A stretch of 20,920 bases of DNA from Bordetella parapertussis (GTDB lineage Bacteria > Pseudomonadota > Gammaproteobacteria > Burkholderiales > Burkholderiaceae_B): NCBI GenBank assembly GCA_945862495.1, contig CAMAYM010000043.1, positions 1 through 20,920 on the forward strand. Direction: 5' to 3'. The notes under the pieces are model-generated. The model was given only the letters and a program-made list of their open reading frames with translations, had not been told where the DNA came from and searched no databases. Positions 1-6,439 of the stretch are shown in pieces. The translations under genes were made by a program, and so were the position numbers. Each line of letters starts with the position of its first letter. Position 1 is the first letter of the stretch.

Positions 1-871
1 CAACCCCGTCATGATCACAGGTCTTGCCCAGGGCGGTCAACTGATGACTACTACAGAGGTCGATAACTGGCCCGCAGATGCGGCTGGAGTACAAGGACCG
101 GAGTTAATGCAACGCTTTGCCGCGCATGCTGAGCGCTTTAATACTGAAATGGTGTTTGATCATATCGCGAGCGTGGATTTTTCCTCGCGCCCCTTTCGCC
201 TGACCGGTGACGGTGGTGCTCAATATACTTGCGATGCCCTGATCATTTCTACGGGTGCCTCCGCTAAGTATCTTGGGCTGCCCTCAGAGCAAACCTTTAT
301 GGGTCGCGGCGTTTCCGGCTGCGCGACCTGCGATGGCTTTTTTTACAAGAACCAGGACGTCATCGTTGTTGGTGGCGGAAACACGGCCGTTGAAGAGGCT
401 CTTTACCTCTCCAACATTTGTCGCTCTGTCACAGTGGTGCATCGTCGCGACAAGTTTCGCGCAGAACCCATCATGATTGACAAAATGATGGATAAAGTCG
501 CCAATGGCAACATGAAGCTTGCGACCTTCCGCCAATTGGACGAAGTGCTCGGCGATCAGTCTGGTGTGACTGGCGTTCGTTTGCGTGCGACGGATTCGGA
601 CAAAACGGAGGAACTCGCAGCCACTGGCGTTTTTATCGCGATCGGACACCAACCCAACACCTCTATTTTTGAAGGCAAGTTGGAGATGGCGAATGGTTAC
701 ATCGTGACACGCAGCGGTTTAGTGGGTCTGGCAACAATGACCTCCGTCCCTGGCGTCTTTGCCGCGGGAGACGTGCAGGACCACGTCTATCGTCAAGCCA
801 TTACGAGCGCAGGTACGGGCTGTATGGCTGCGCTTGACGCTCAGCGTTGGCTGGAGAATGCGGAACAGTAA
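1..871 (+). CDS. trxB: Thioredoxin reductase, 5'-truncated by window edge
   Basis: This flavoprotein uses NADPH to reduce thioredoxin in the cytoplasm. The reading frame is already open at base 2 (Asn-Pro-Val before the first ATG at 11), and the text matches the interior of TrxB, so the ATG at 11 is internal. About 30 N-terminal residues, including the first FAD dinucleotide-binding motif, lie outside the window. Visible features are the redox-active Cys-Ala-Thr-Cys-Asp motif (codons at 320-331), the NADPH-binding GGGNTAVEEALYLS segment, the HRR motif that selects NADPH, and the C-terminal FAD segment GVFAAGDV followed by YRQAITSAGTGCMAALDA. The visible length fits a family size of about 320 residues. 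The next gene begins inside its last codons, which suggests a trxB–Smr operon. The identification is very secure. Confidence 0.97.
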   Translation, partial: NPVMITGLAQGGQLMTTTEVDNWPADAAGVQGPELMQRFAAHAERFNTEMVFDHIASVDFSSRPFRLTGDGGAQYTCDALIISTGASAKYLGLPSEQTFMGRGVSGCATCDGFFYKNQDVIVVGGGNTAVEEALYLSNICRSVTVVHRRDKFRAEPIMIDKMMDKVANGNMKLATFRQLDEVLGDQSGVTGVRLRATDSDKTEELAATGVFIAIGHQPNTSIFEGKLEMANGYIVTRSGLVGLATMTSVPGVFAAGDVQDHVYRQAITSAGTGCMAALDAQRWLENAEQ

Positions 872-1571
872 AGCGGGCTTCGCTGACCTCAAACGCCTAC
901 ATCAAACGGCGCTTGAGGAACAGCGTGCCCGCCAAGCGCGCGATCAGGCCAAACTGCAGGCTCAGCAGCGTTCTGACTTGAAAGGACCGCCCTCAGTGAC
1001 ATCTGCCGACGAGGTCAAACTGTTTGCCCGGGCGATCCAGTCAGTGACACCGCTAAAATCTGCTTCGCGTGTTGCACATCGTCCACGCGACGCGCAGCAG
1101 GCTGACGTGATGACACAGCGCCGACAGCGCGCACTGGGTCAGGACAATCCAACACCACCTCCTCTCTCTGATGGTTTTTCACCTTTTGTCGATACACAAG
1201 CCGATCTGGCCTGGAGCGCTCCAGGCATCGGACCTGAGGTGCTCAGACAGCTCAGACGCGCTTTTTGGCCTGTCGGTGCACATATTGATTTGCACGGACT
1301 AAGCAGCGATGAGGCAAGACTTGCACTCTCAAACTTTATCGAAGTAAGCCAGATCCACGGTACGCGCTGCGTCAGGATTGTGCATGGAAAGGGCTATGGT
1401 TCAGCGGATGGACAATCCGTCTTGAAAGCGCGCGTCGCACAATGGCTCACACAGCTCAATGCAATCAGTGCGTTTGCTTCTGCTCCGCCTGCACATGGTG
1501 GCCAAGGGGCCCTGCTGGTGCTGGTTCGCCCGCATCTGGCTCACGCAAATAATCCACCAACTGATCGGTAA
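858..1571 (+). CDS. Smr-domain protein (MutS2 C-terminal type endonuclease domain)
   Basis: This 237-residue protein has a charged, Gln/Arg/Ala-rich N-terminal half that is probably helical or disordered (residues 10-100). The C-terminal Smr domain spans about residues 140-225, with the family motifs DLHG (144-147), HGKG (176-179) and GGQGALLVL (214-222). Smr domains bind nucleic acid and often nick it; the closest characterised relatives are the SmrA/SmrB type, and SmrB acts on mRNA at collided ribosomes. Whether this protein does the same is inference. I chose the ATG at 858, which overlaps trxB by 14 bp. A GGAG lies unusually close (853-856), so translation may be coupled to trxB. A longer frame back to 759 would be wholly inside trxB and is unlikely. 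The last 107 bp overlap the symporter gene on the other strand. Confidence 0.88.
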   Translation: MRNSKAGFADLKRLHQTALEEQRARQARDQAKLQAQQRSDLKGPPSVTSADEVKLFARAIQSVTPLKSASRVAHRPRDAQQADVMTQRRQRALGQDNPTPPPLSDGFSPFVDTQADLAWSAPGIGPEVLRQLRRAFWPVGAHIDLHGLSSDEARLALSNFIEVSQIHGTRCVRIVHGKGYGSADGQSVLKARVAQWLTQLNAISAFASAPPAHGGQGALLVLVRPHLAHANNPPTDR

Positions 1572-3606
1572 TGGGCGCAGGCTTAGGTGTGCACAAAGAC
1601 ACCACAAAGATGACAATAAAAGCGACGGGTGCACCAAAGACCCCAGCTGCGATCGGTTGAATATCCCACCATAGTGCAACGGGTGTGCTCCGAGGCACAT
1701 TGAGCATCCACTCCCGGAGCCAAGGTTGCGCCTGAACCATATAAAAAAATGTTGTGAACAAACCTGCCAGCATCCCAGCAGTCGCTCCCCATTGATTGGC
1801 GCGTTTCCAAAATATTCCCATCACCAACACGGGGAAAAACGTAGAAGCCGCGATGGAAAATGCAGCACCCACTAAAAACAAGATGTCGGCGGGCGTCCGC
1901 GTTGCTGCCCATGCTGCGCTAAAGGCTACTACCAGTAGTAACACTTTTGACAAAATCACCTGCCGCCCTCCGCGCATGCGCGATGAGACAACACGTAAGA
2001 AGGTGTCATGAGACAAGGCATTTGAAAGCGTCAGCAATAAACCGTCTGCCGTTGAGAGTGCTGCCGCTAATGCACCCGCAGCGACAAGCCCAGACACCAC
2101 ATACGGCAAACCTCCAATTTCCGGTGCCGCCAAGACAATCATATCTCCACCAATCTGCACTTCGGAAAGCTGAACAATTCCATCGTGGTTGAGATCCAAA
2201 ATACTAATGAGTGAACGATCGACTGCAGACCATGCGCTGACCCAAGAGGGCAAATCTACAAATGGCATACCCACTAGATTGTTGTAGATTTCAAACTTCA
2301 CCAAGATCGCAAGCGCAGGGGCAGTGAGATACAACAACAAAATAAACAATAAGGACCAAAACACGGATTGACGTGCATGCCCGACTGAGGGCGTCGTCAA
2401 GGAGCGCATCAAAATATGGGGCAATCCAGCTGTCCCCAACATTAAACATAACACTGTGGCAAGAAAGTTATTCCTCACCGCGTCTGCAGACTCTTCTGTT
2501 TTACTGACAAAAGGTTCAGCATGCGACATGGGTGGCGCCGAACGCGCAGCAAAATCATCACGCGCTTTTGACCAGGCCGTACGAGCCGCCTCGACAGACT
2601 TTGGGTAGGTCGCGAACTCTCGCTCCAGTGAACGTATTTCCACCATGGGCGCATCGTTTGCTCGCGCACGAAGTAGCTTCACGGTGAGTTGCTGTTTCTC
2701 TGTCTCCCAAGAATCAGGAAGCTTAGCAATTCTGGACTGCATCAGATCCGCACGGCTTTGCCAAATATTTCTCACTTCCAGCTCAGCCTCGTCTTGGCTC
2801 AATAATTTTTCGCGCGCGACCACCTCAGTCAGCACGGTACTAGCCGCAAACTGCGGCACGGGATCACCGGTTTGCTTTACCGCGAGCCATACGACGGGCA
2901 CCAAATAAGCGATAACAAGAATGATGTACTGACCCACCTGCGTCCACGTGACTGCCCGCATTCCACCAAGAAAGGAGCACACCAAGACTCCGCCTAAGCC
3001 AATAAAAATGCCTAGCTCGAATGAAATACCTGTCATGCGAGTCGTGATGATTCCAACGCCATAAATCTGAGCAACTAGGTAGACAAAAGAACACAGCACG
3101 GCACAAATGACGCCGACGAGTCTGGGTAAGTTGCCTTCGAAACGCGCCCCCAAAAACTCTGGGATCGTATATCCGCCAAACTTGCGTAAGTAGGGAGCTA
3201 AAAACAACGCGACCAATACATAGCCTCCCGTCCATCCCAAAATATAGGCGAGTCCGTTATAGCCAGATAGGTAAAGTGTGCCAGCTATCCCGATAAACGA
3301 AGCGACAGACATCCAATCCGCAGCAGTGGCCATGCCGTTAAAAACGGCCGGCACTCGGCGTCCAGCCACGTAATACTCAACTGGATCAGACGTCCGGCAC
3401 ATGATGCCAATACAAGCGTAGAGCGCGACTGTAGACAACAAAAAGGCGTATCCAATCCACTGCCTTTCCAAACCAAAAACTTCCAACACCGCTAATAAAA
3501 GAACGAGCGTAATAAACCCCACCGTATACGCGGCATAGCCACGAAACAATCGTCTACTGAAGGCCTGTTGCTGAGACGTTATCTGTGTGGATTGAGATTG
3601 AGTCAA
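1465..3606 (-). CDS. Sodium:solute symporter, VC_2705-type large subunit
   Basis: This inner-membrane SSS-family transporter has 713 residues and many hydrophobic segments, starting at residues 25-45 and ending near 655-672. Family text includes ADWMSVASFIG (96-106), GGYTIPEFLGARF (144-156) and a conserved LSTADGLLL stretch (517-525). Together with the DUF4212 gene just upstream it fits the two-component group related to the acetate permease ActP; the substrate is not readable from sequence. Two oddities stand out: a charged, helical, soluble insert at about 245-378, and a canonical EF-hand-like loop at D471-E482. The only plausible start is TTG at 3606, whose TG is shared with the TGA of the upstream gene. 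An AGGTGA stands a few bases upstream, and no ATG occurs before the first membrane segment. A frame extending to 3798 would run through the DUF4212 gene and is rejected. Confidence 0.9.
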   Translation of the reverse strand: MTQSQSTQITSQQQAFSRRLFRGYAAYTVGFITLVLLLAVLEVFGLERQWIGYAFLLSTVALYACIGIMCRTSDPVEYYVAGRRVPAVFNGMATAADWMSVASFIGIAGTLYLSGYNGLAYILGWTGGYVLVALFLAPYLRKFGGYTIPEFLGARFEGNLPRLVGVICAVLCSFVYLVAQIYGVGIITTRMTGISFELGIFIGLGGVLVCSFLGGMRAVTWTQVGQYIILVIAYLVPVVWLAVKQTGDPVPQFAASTVLTEVVAREKLLSQDEAELEVRNIWQSRADLMQSRIAKLPDSWETEKQQLTVKLLRARANDAPMVEIRSLEREFATYPKSVEAARTAWSKARDDFAARSAPPMSHAEPFVSKTEESADAVRNNFLATVLCLMLGTAGLPHILMRSLTTPSVGHARQSVFWSLLFILLLYLTAPALAILVKFEIYNNLVGMPFVDLPSWVSAWSAVDRSLISILDLNHDGIVQLSEVQIGGDMIVLAAPEIGGLPYVVSGLVAAGALAAALSTADGLLLTLSNALSHDTFLRVVSSRMRGGRQVILSKVLLLVVAFSAAWAATRTPADILFLVGAAFSIAASTFFPVLVMGIFWKRANQWGATAGMLAGLFTTFFYMVQAQPWLREWMLNVPRSTPVALWWDIQPIAAGVFGAPVAFIVIFVVSLCTPKPAPITDQLVDYLREPDAGEPAPAGPLGHHVQAEQKQTH

Positions 3607-3878
3607 GACTGCTTCACCTTTTGGGCTCTGCGTCGTTGATCGAGTTTTTCCATTCGCCAGGCATACGCACCGACGATCACCAAAAATGTCGTAGGTGCGC
3701 CAAAGGCCGCGACCCAAAATGGAAACGGCCAACCAAAAATCATCAGTTCTGAGAGTGCTCTCGCAAAGTAAGCAGGGACAAAAGTGACAAGTCCCCAACT
3801 CGCAAGCAAAATGCTGATCAGGCGCAAATTACTGCGCCAGTAACGTGAAGGTCTGCTAGGCTTTGACTGCTCAATCAT
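3603..3878 (-). CDS. DUF4212 small subunit of sodium:solute symporter
   Basis: This 91-residue membrane protein has two hydrophobic segments (about residues 20-40 and 50-72), with the family hallmarks RYWRSNLRLI near the N-terminus and AYAWRMEKLD near the C-terminus. Proteins of this type (DUF4212) are encoded directly before VC_2705-type symporters and are thought to be their small subunit. Here the stop codon overlaps the TTG start of the large subunit by two bases, so the two are almost certainly co-translated. The ATG at 3878 is the only suitable start. The upstream bases show no good Shine-Dalgarno sequence, so initiation may be weak or helped by structure. It is first in a two-gene operon transcribed away from the DUF1841 gene. 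Confidence 0.88.
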   Translation of the reverse strand: MIEQSKPSRPSRYWRSNLRLISILLASWGLVTFVPAYFARALSELMIFGWPFPFWVAAFGAPTTFLVIVGAYAWRMEKLDQRRRAQKVKQS

Positions 3879-3926
3879 GATTTGAGTCGCAAGGGTTTGA
3901 GAAATCGGAGCGCAGTGCCTAATGCG

Positions 3927-3977
3927 ACAACGGCCAACACCTTAAGTGTCAGCCGTTGTGCGTTTCTTTTTTATAAT
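3927..3977 (+). promoter_or_regulatory. 33-bp imperfect palindrome, T-tract and TATAAT box
   Basis: The outer arms ACAACGGC (3927-3934) and GCCGTTGT (3952-3959) are perfect complements. Inside them ACAC (3937-3940) pairs with GTGT (3946-3949) around a CTTAA loop. A T-rich run (3963-3972, one C) follows on the + strand, giving the look of a Rho-independent terminator. It runs directly into TATAAT at 3972-3977, a perfect -10 hexamer, but no good -35 stands 16-18 bp upstream. It lies between the divergent DUF4212 and DUF1841 genes. It could be an operator, a terminator for rightward transcripts, or the end of a small RNA; I cannot tell which. Confidence 0.45.
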
Positions 3978-4071
3978 GCCGTTGCTGCTAGCATGCCCTT
4001 TGTTGAGCGTTGTCCCCTCACCTAGATGATTTTGATTCTGCACCACAGATCAGCAGACCGCATCAGGGAAT

Positions 4072-4086
4072 GCCCTAATTTAGGGC
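4072..4086. repeat. Perfect 15-bp palindrome upstream of the DUF1841 gene
   Basis: GCCCTAA and TTAGGGC flank a single central T, giving perfect dyad symmetry 46 bp before the DUF1841 start. The one-base centre makes a DNA operator for a dimeric regulator more likely than an RNA hairpin. An A/T-rich run follows up to the gene. No regulator can be named. Confidence 0.45.
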
Positions 4087-4132
4087 TAAAAGCATCATTT
4101 TATTTTTATTTCAACAGGTTTTTGCCCCAATT

Positions 4133-4561
4133 ATGTTCAATCCCTCGCGTGACCAGGTTCGCCAGTTTTTTATAGAAACTTGGCATAAGCACAAAGAACT
4201 GCAGGTATTGACCCCTCTGGAGGATATCGCGCTGACGTGGATGGAACAGCACCCCGAGTACCAAGAAATCCTCGTCCAACAGGAATCAATGACGCGCGAA
4301 TTCAATGTCGAAGAAGGCAAAACAAATCCTTTTCTGCACCTCTCTATGCACCTCGCAATCGCTGAGCAGCTCTCCATTGACCACCCCAGAGGTATACGGC
4401 AAGCCTTCGACAAATTAGCGTCCCGCACAGATCCACATCACGCCGCGCATGAAATCATGGAGTGTTTAGGACAAGTCGTGTGGGAATCGCAACGTTTGGG
4501 CACCGCATTGGATAGCGAGGCCTATATTGAGCTCATCCGCCAAAGAGTCAGCCGAGACTGA
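4133..4561 (+). CDS. DUF1841 family protein, function unknown
   Basis: This 142-residue soluble protein has no signal peptide or membrane segment. It begins with the family's typical MFNPSRDQVRQFF text and continues with a conserved core including EGKTNPFLHLSMHLAI and a C-terminal HHAAHEIMECLGQ. Histidines and glutamates are clustered (H69, H73, then H118, H119, H122 and E123, approximate positions), which might form a metal site, but that is inference and I know of no assigned role. Proteins of this family occur as single genes in beta- and gammaproteobacteria. The ATG at 4133 fits the conserved N-terminus, although no strong ribosome binding site precedes it. It is a single-gene unit, convergent with the cytochrome genes. 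Confidence 0.88.
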   Translation: MFNPSRDQVRQFFIETWHKHKELQVLTPLEDIALTWMEQHPEYQEILVQQESMTREFNVEEGKTNPFLHLSMHLAIAEQLSIDHPRGIRQAFDKLASRTDPHHAAHEIMECLGQVVWESQRLGTALDSEAYIELIRQRVSRD

Positions 4562-4580
4562 CCCTTTTGGGAGAGGTGTG

Positions 4581-4601
4581 ACTGAGATTTAGCGTCTCAG
4601 T
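4581..4601. terminator. Possible stem-loop between convergent genes
   Basis: ACTGAGA (4581-4587) and TCTCAGT (4595-4601) form a perfect 7-bp stem with a 7-base loop, 20 bp after the DUF1841 stop and 22 bp before the stop of the convergent cytochrome gene. No clear T-run follows on either strand, so it would be a weak or Rho-assisted terminator. Confidence 0.35.
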
Positions 4602-4623
4602 GAGGACTAATTGAACGGTTTTA

Positions 4624-4986
4624 CTAGCGACGAACGGACAACGGTCCCGGCTGCGCAGCCAACCACGCAGACACGTTTTTGATGTCTTGTGGTGACAATT
4701 GCTTGGCAAAGGCGCCCATGATGGCATTTTTGCGTACGTTAGCCGTAGCAGGCGCCCCAGAGGCACCGCGCTGATAGGCTTTTAAAGCATGGGCTAAAAA
4801 GTCAGCATGCTGACCGGCCAAAATTGGGTACGAAGGATCAATCGACTTGACCGCATCCGCGCCGTGGCACGATGCGCAGTTGAGTTTTTCCCAAACGGCT
4901 TTCCCAGCTGCCAAATCGGCTGCCTGGCTCAGCGACGCTGAACCTAACAAAAGAGCCCCGGTGAGGGCGAGCGTTAGATATTTCAT
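4624..4986 (-). CDS. Periplasmic class I c-type cytochrome
   Basis: This small secreted electron carrier has 120 residues. It carries a Sec signal peptide (residues 1 to about 22, ending SLSQA before A23), the haem-binding motif CASCH (37-41) and a likely axial methionine, M90, in AIMGAFAKQLS. The ending DIKNVSAWLAAQ is the usual C-terminal helix of cytochrome c553/c4/c5-like monohaem domains. The start ATG at 4986 has a GGGGG run a few bases upstream. It begins 12 bp after the stop of the other cytochrome gene, so the two form an operon and could share a redox partner. The actual donor and acceptor are unknown. It is not a full dihaem cytochrome c4; the two genes together give two single-haem domains. 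Confidence 0.92.
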   Translation of the reverse strand: MKYLTLALTGALLLGSASLSQAADLAAGKAVWEKLNCASCHGADAVKSIDPSYPILAGQHADFLAHALKAYQRGASGAPATANVRKNAIMGAFAKQLSPQDIKNVSAWLAAQPGPLSVRR

Positions 4987-4998
4987 ATAAGCCCCCGA

Positions 4999-5403
4999 TT
5001 ATCTGAGATTGGAGTAATAGACGGCCAAGTCAGCCATGTCCTGGTCCGAGAGGCTCTTGGAGATTGCATCCATCGTAGGATGGGTACGCTCACCCGTTGC
5101 GTAGGCACGCAAAGACGACTGAATGTATTTTTCATTCTGGCCGGCAATCTTGGGCACTGAGTAGATCTCGGGGAAACTCGCACGATAGCCAGGGATACCA
5201 TGGCAGCCAATACACATTGACACTTTGGCCTTAGCGGCTTCGATGTTGCCCTTTGGGGGATCCGCGGCGAGGGCCGGGAAAACCACGGTACAGGCTGCGG
5301 CAAGCGCCAATTTAGCGAGCTTGCTTGAAAACGGGGCGCGCAACGAGGCACTGGGGGTCGTAGCGTCAACAAACTGAGATTGCAAAACATTCGGAAACTT
5401 CAT
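4999..5403 (-). CDS. Periplasmic class I c-type cytochrome, upstream gene of pair
   Basis: This protein has 134 residues with haem motif CIGCH (64-68) and a likely axial methionine, M111, in HPTMDAISKSLSD. The order haem motif–KIAGQNEKYI–Met–SLSDQDMADLAVYYSNL is the cytochrome c553/c4-like pattern. The hydrophobic signal core sits at about residues 30-43 with a probable signal peptidase site after PALA (about residue 46), preceded by an unusually long, polar n-region of nearly 30 residues. No other start exists before M63, so the ATG at 5403 (AAGAG upstream) stands. It is the first gene of the cytochrome pair and is divergent from the MoxR operon. Its likely role is periplasmic electron transfer; specific partners are not visible. 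Confidence 0.9.
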   Translation of the reverse strand: MKFPNVLQSQFVDATTPSASLRAPFSSKLAKLALAAACTVVFPALAADPPKGNIEAAKAKVSMCIGCHGIPGYRASFPEIYSVPKIAGQNEKYIQSSLRAYATGERTHPTMDAISKSLSDQDMADLAVYYSNLR

Positions 5404-5433
5404 AATGGACTCTTAGTCTGGCAGGGAAAAGTC

Positions 5434-5450
5434 CCGGGATTCACTCCCGG
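5434..5450 (-). other. GC-rich hairpin in the cytochrome 5' leader
   Basis: CCGGGA (5434-5439) and TCCCGG (5445-5450) form a 6-bp GC-rich stem with a 5-base loop. If the -10 candidate at 5466-5471 is used, this hairpin would sit almost at the 5' end of the cytochrome transcript, where such structures can protect mRNA. No T-run follows, so a terminator is unlikely. Confidence 0.4.
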
Positions 5451-5465
5451 CCGCAAAACGTTAGG

Positions 5466-5471
5466 ATTGTA
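5466..5471 (-). promoter_or_regulatory. Candidate -10 box (TACAAT) for the cytochrome operon
   Basis: Read on the minus strand this is TACAAT, one mismatch from consensus, 63 bp before the cytochrome start. The best -35-like TTGAAG lies 20 bp upstream, too far for a standard sigma-70 spacer, so this is tentative. Confidence 0.3.
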
Positions 5472-5489
5472 CGATAATTGGAAAAATTA

Positions 5490-5509
5490 GACTTCAATTA
5501 AGTCATGAC
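5490..5509. promoter_or_regulatory. Two adjoining dyads in the cytochrome/MoxR divergent region
   Basis: GACTT (5490-5494) and AAGTC (5500-5504) are perfect inverted arms around CAATT. They are joined to an 8-bp palindrome GTCATGAC (5502-5509). The position between the divergent operons suggests a regulator site, but no known operator is matched. Confidence 0.35.
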
Positions 5510-5539
5510 AGATTCTGACCACTTTCATTTTGGCAAATA

Positions 5540-6439
5540 ATGACCACCAAAACCCCCTCTTCAGCACAAACCACCCGCTTTGACGGTACAGAGCGCTATG
5601 TCGCGACGGACGATCTCAAACTTGCTGTCAATGCCGCCCTAACGCTGCAACGCCCACTTCTCATCAAAGGCGAACCCGGAACCGGCAAGACCATGCTGGC
5701 TGAAGAGGTTGCGGCAGCGCTTGGCCGCCCCCTTCTGCAATGGCACATCAAATCCACCACCAAGGCGCATCAGGGTCTCTACGAATACGATGCCGTGTCA
5801 CGCCTGCGTGACTCGCAGCTCGGTGACGAAAAAGTCAAAGATATCCGCAACTACATCATGCAGGGTGTGCTCTGGCAAGCGTTTGAGTCGCCCGAGCCCG
5901 TCGTATTGCTGATTGACGAGATTGACAAGGCCGATATCGAATTTCCAAATGATTTGTTACGCGAGCTGGATCAAATGGAGTTCCATGTTTACGAGACACG
6001 CTCTACCGTCAAGGCCCTTCACCGTCCGTTAGTGATTATTACGTCCAATAACGAGAAAGATCTTCCCGATGCATTTTTGCGTCGCTGTTTCTTTCACTAC
6101 ATTCGGTTTCCGGATCGTGACACCTTGCGCAGCATTGTTGACGTGCACTTTGCCAACTTGCACGCGGACGTCCTGCGCGCCGCGCTCGATACATTTTTTG
6201 CTTTGCGCGACGCACCTGGCCTGAAAAAGAAACCCTCTACTTCGGAGTTTCTTGACTGGCTGCGCCTGCTGATTGCAGAGGATGCTACCGCTGAGCAAAT
6301 CGATGCGCACGCGGCCACCTCAATTCCGATGATGGCCGGCGCTCTGCTCAAAAATGAGCAAGATCTTCAACTGCTTGAGCGTTTAGCTGCAGTCACTCGC
6401 ACCACGCGTCGCCCGCCAGGATCTTCGAATGGTAGCTAA
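5540..6439 (+). CDS. MoxR-family AAA+ ATPase
   Basis: This 299-residue cytoplasmic ATPase has Walker A GEPGTGKT (44-51), Walker B LLIDEID (123-129), sensor-1 region IITSN (166-170) and paired arginines (181-182) expected to serve as the arginine finger. MoxR proteins act with VWA-domain partners as chaperones, often for maturation of metal enzymes (CoxD/CoxE of CO dehydrogenase is the model). Such a partner is encoded two genes downstream. The C-terminal tail is slightly basic and ends in SSNGS, overlapping the acetyltransferase start by 11 bp. The ATG at 5540 gives a normal N-terminus; no strong Shine-Dalgarno sequence is visible upstream. The family is certain; the client protein is unknown. 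Confidence 0.92.
   Translation: MTTKTPSSAQTTRFDGTERYVATDDLKLAVNAALTLQRPLLIKGEPGTGKTMLAEEVAAALGRPLLQWHIKSTTKAHQGLYEYDAVSRLRDSQLGDEKVKDIRNYIMQGVLWQAFESPEPVVLLIDEIDKADIEFPNDLLRELDQMEFHVYETRSTVKALHRPLVIITSNNEKDLPDAFLRRCFFHYIRFPDRDTLRSIVDVHFANLHADVLRAALDTFFALRDAPGLKKKPSTSEFLDWLRLLIAEDATAEQIDAHAATSIPMMAGALLKNEQDLQLLERLAAVTRTTRRPPGSSNGS

Noticed and set aside
759..857. Longer N-terminus for the Smr protein
   Set aside because: It would be entirely inside the trxB C-terminal coding region; the ATG at 858 gives a normal start.
3607..3798. Longer N-terminus for the large symporter subunit
   Set aside because: The extension reads through the DUF4212 gene in another frame and is not hydrophobic in the expected pattern; the TTG at 3606 has a ribosome binding site.
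4983..5390. 135-codon frame overlapping the upstream cytochrome gene on the same strand
   Set aside because: It is out of frame with the haem motif and signal peptide and is Arg/Pro-rich, typical of a shadow frame.
4624..5403. A single split dihaem cytochrome c4 gene
   Set aside because: Each frame has its own start, signal peptide and ribosome binding site, so these are two separate monohaem proteins.
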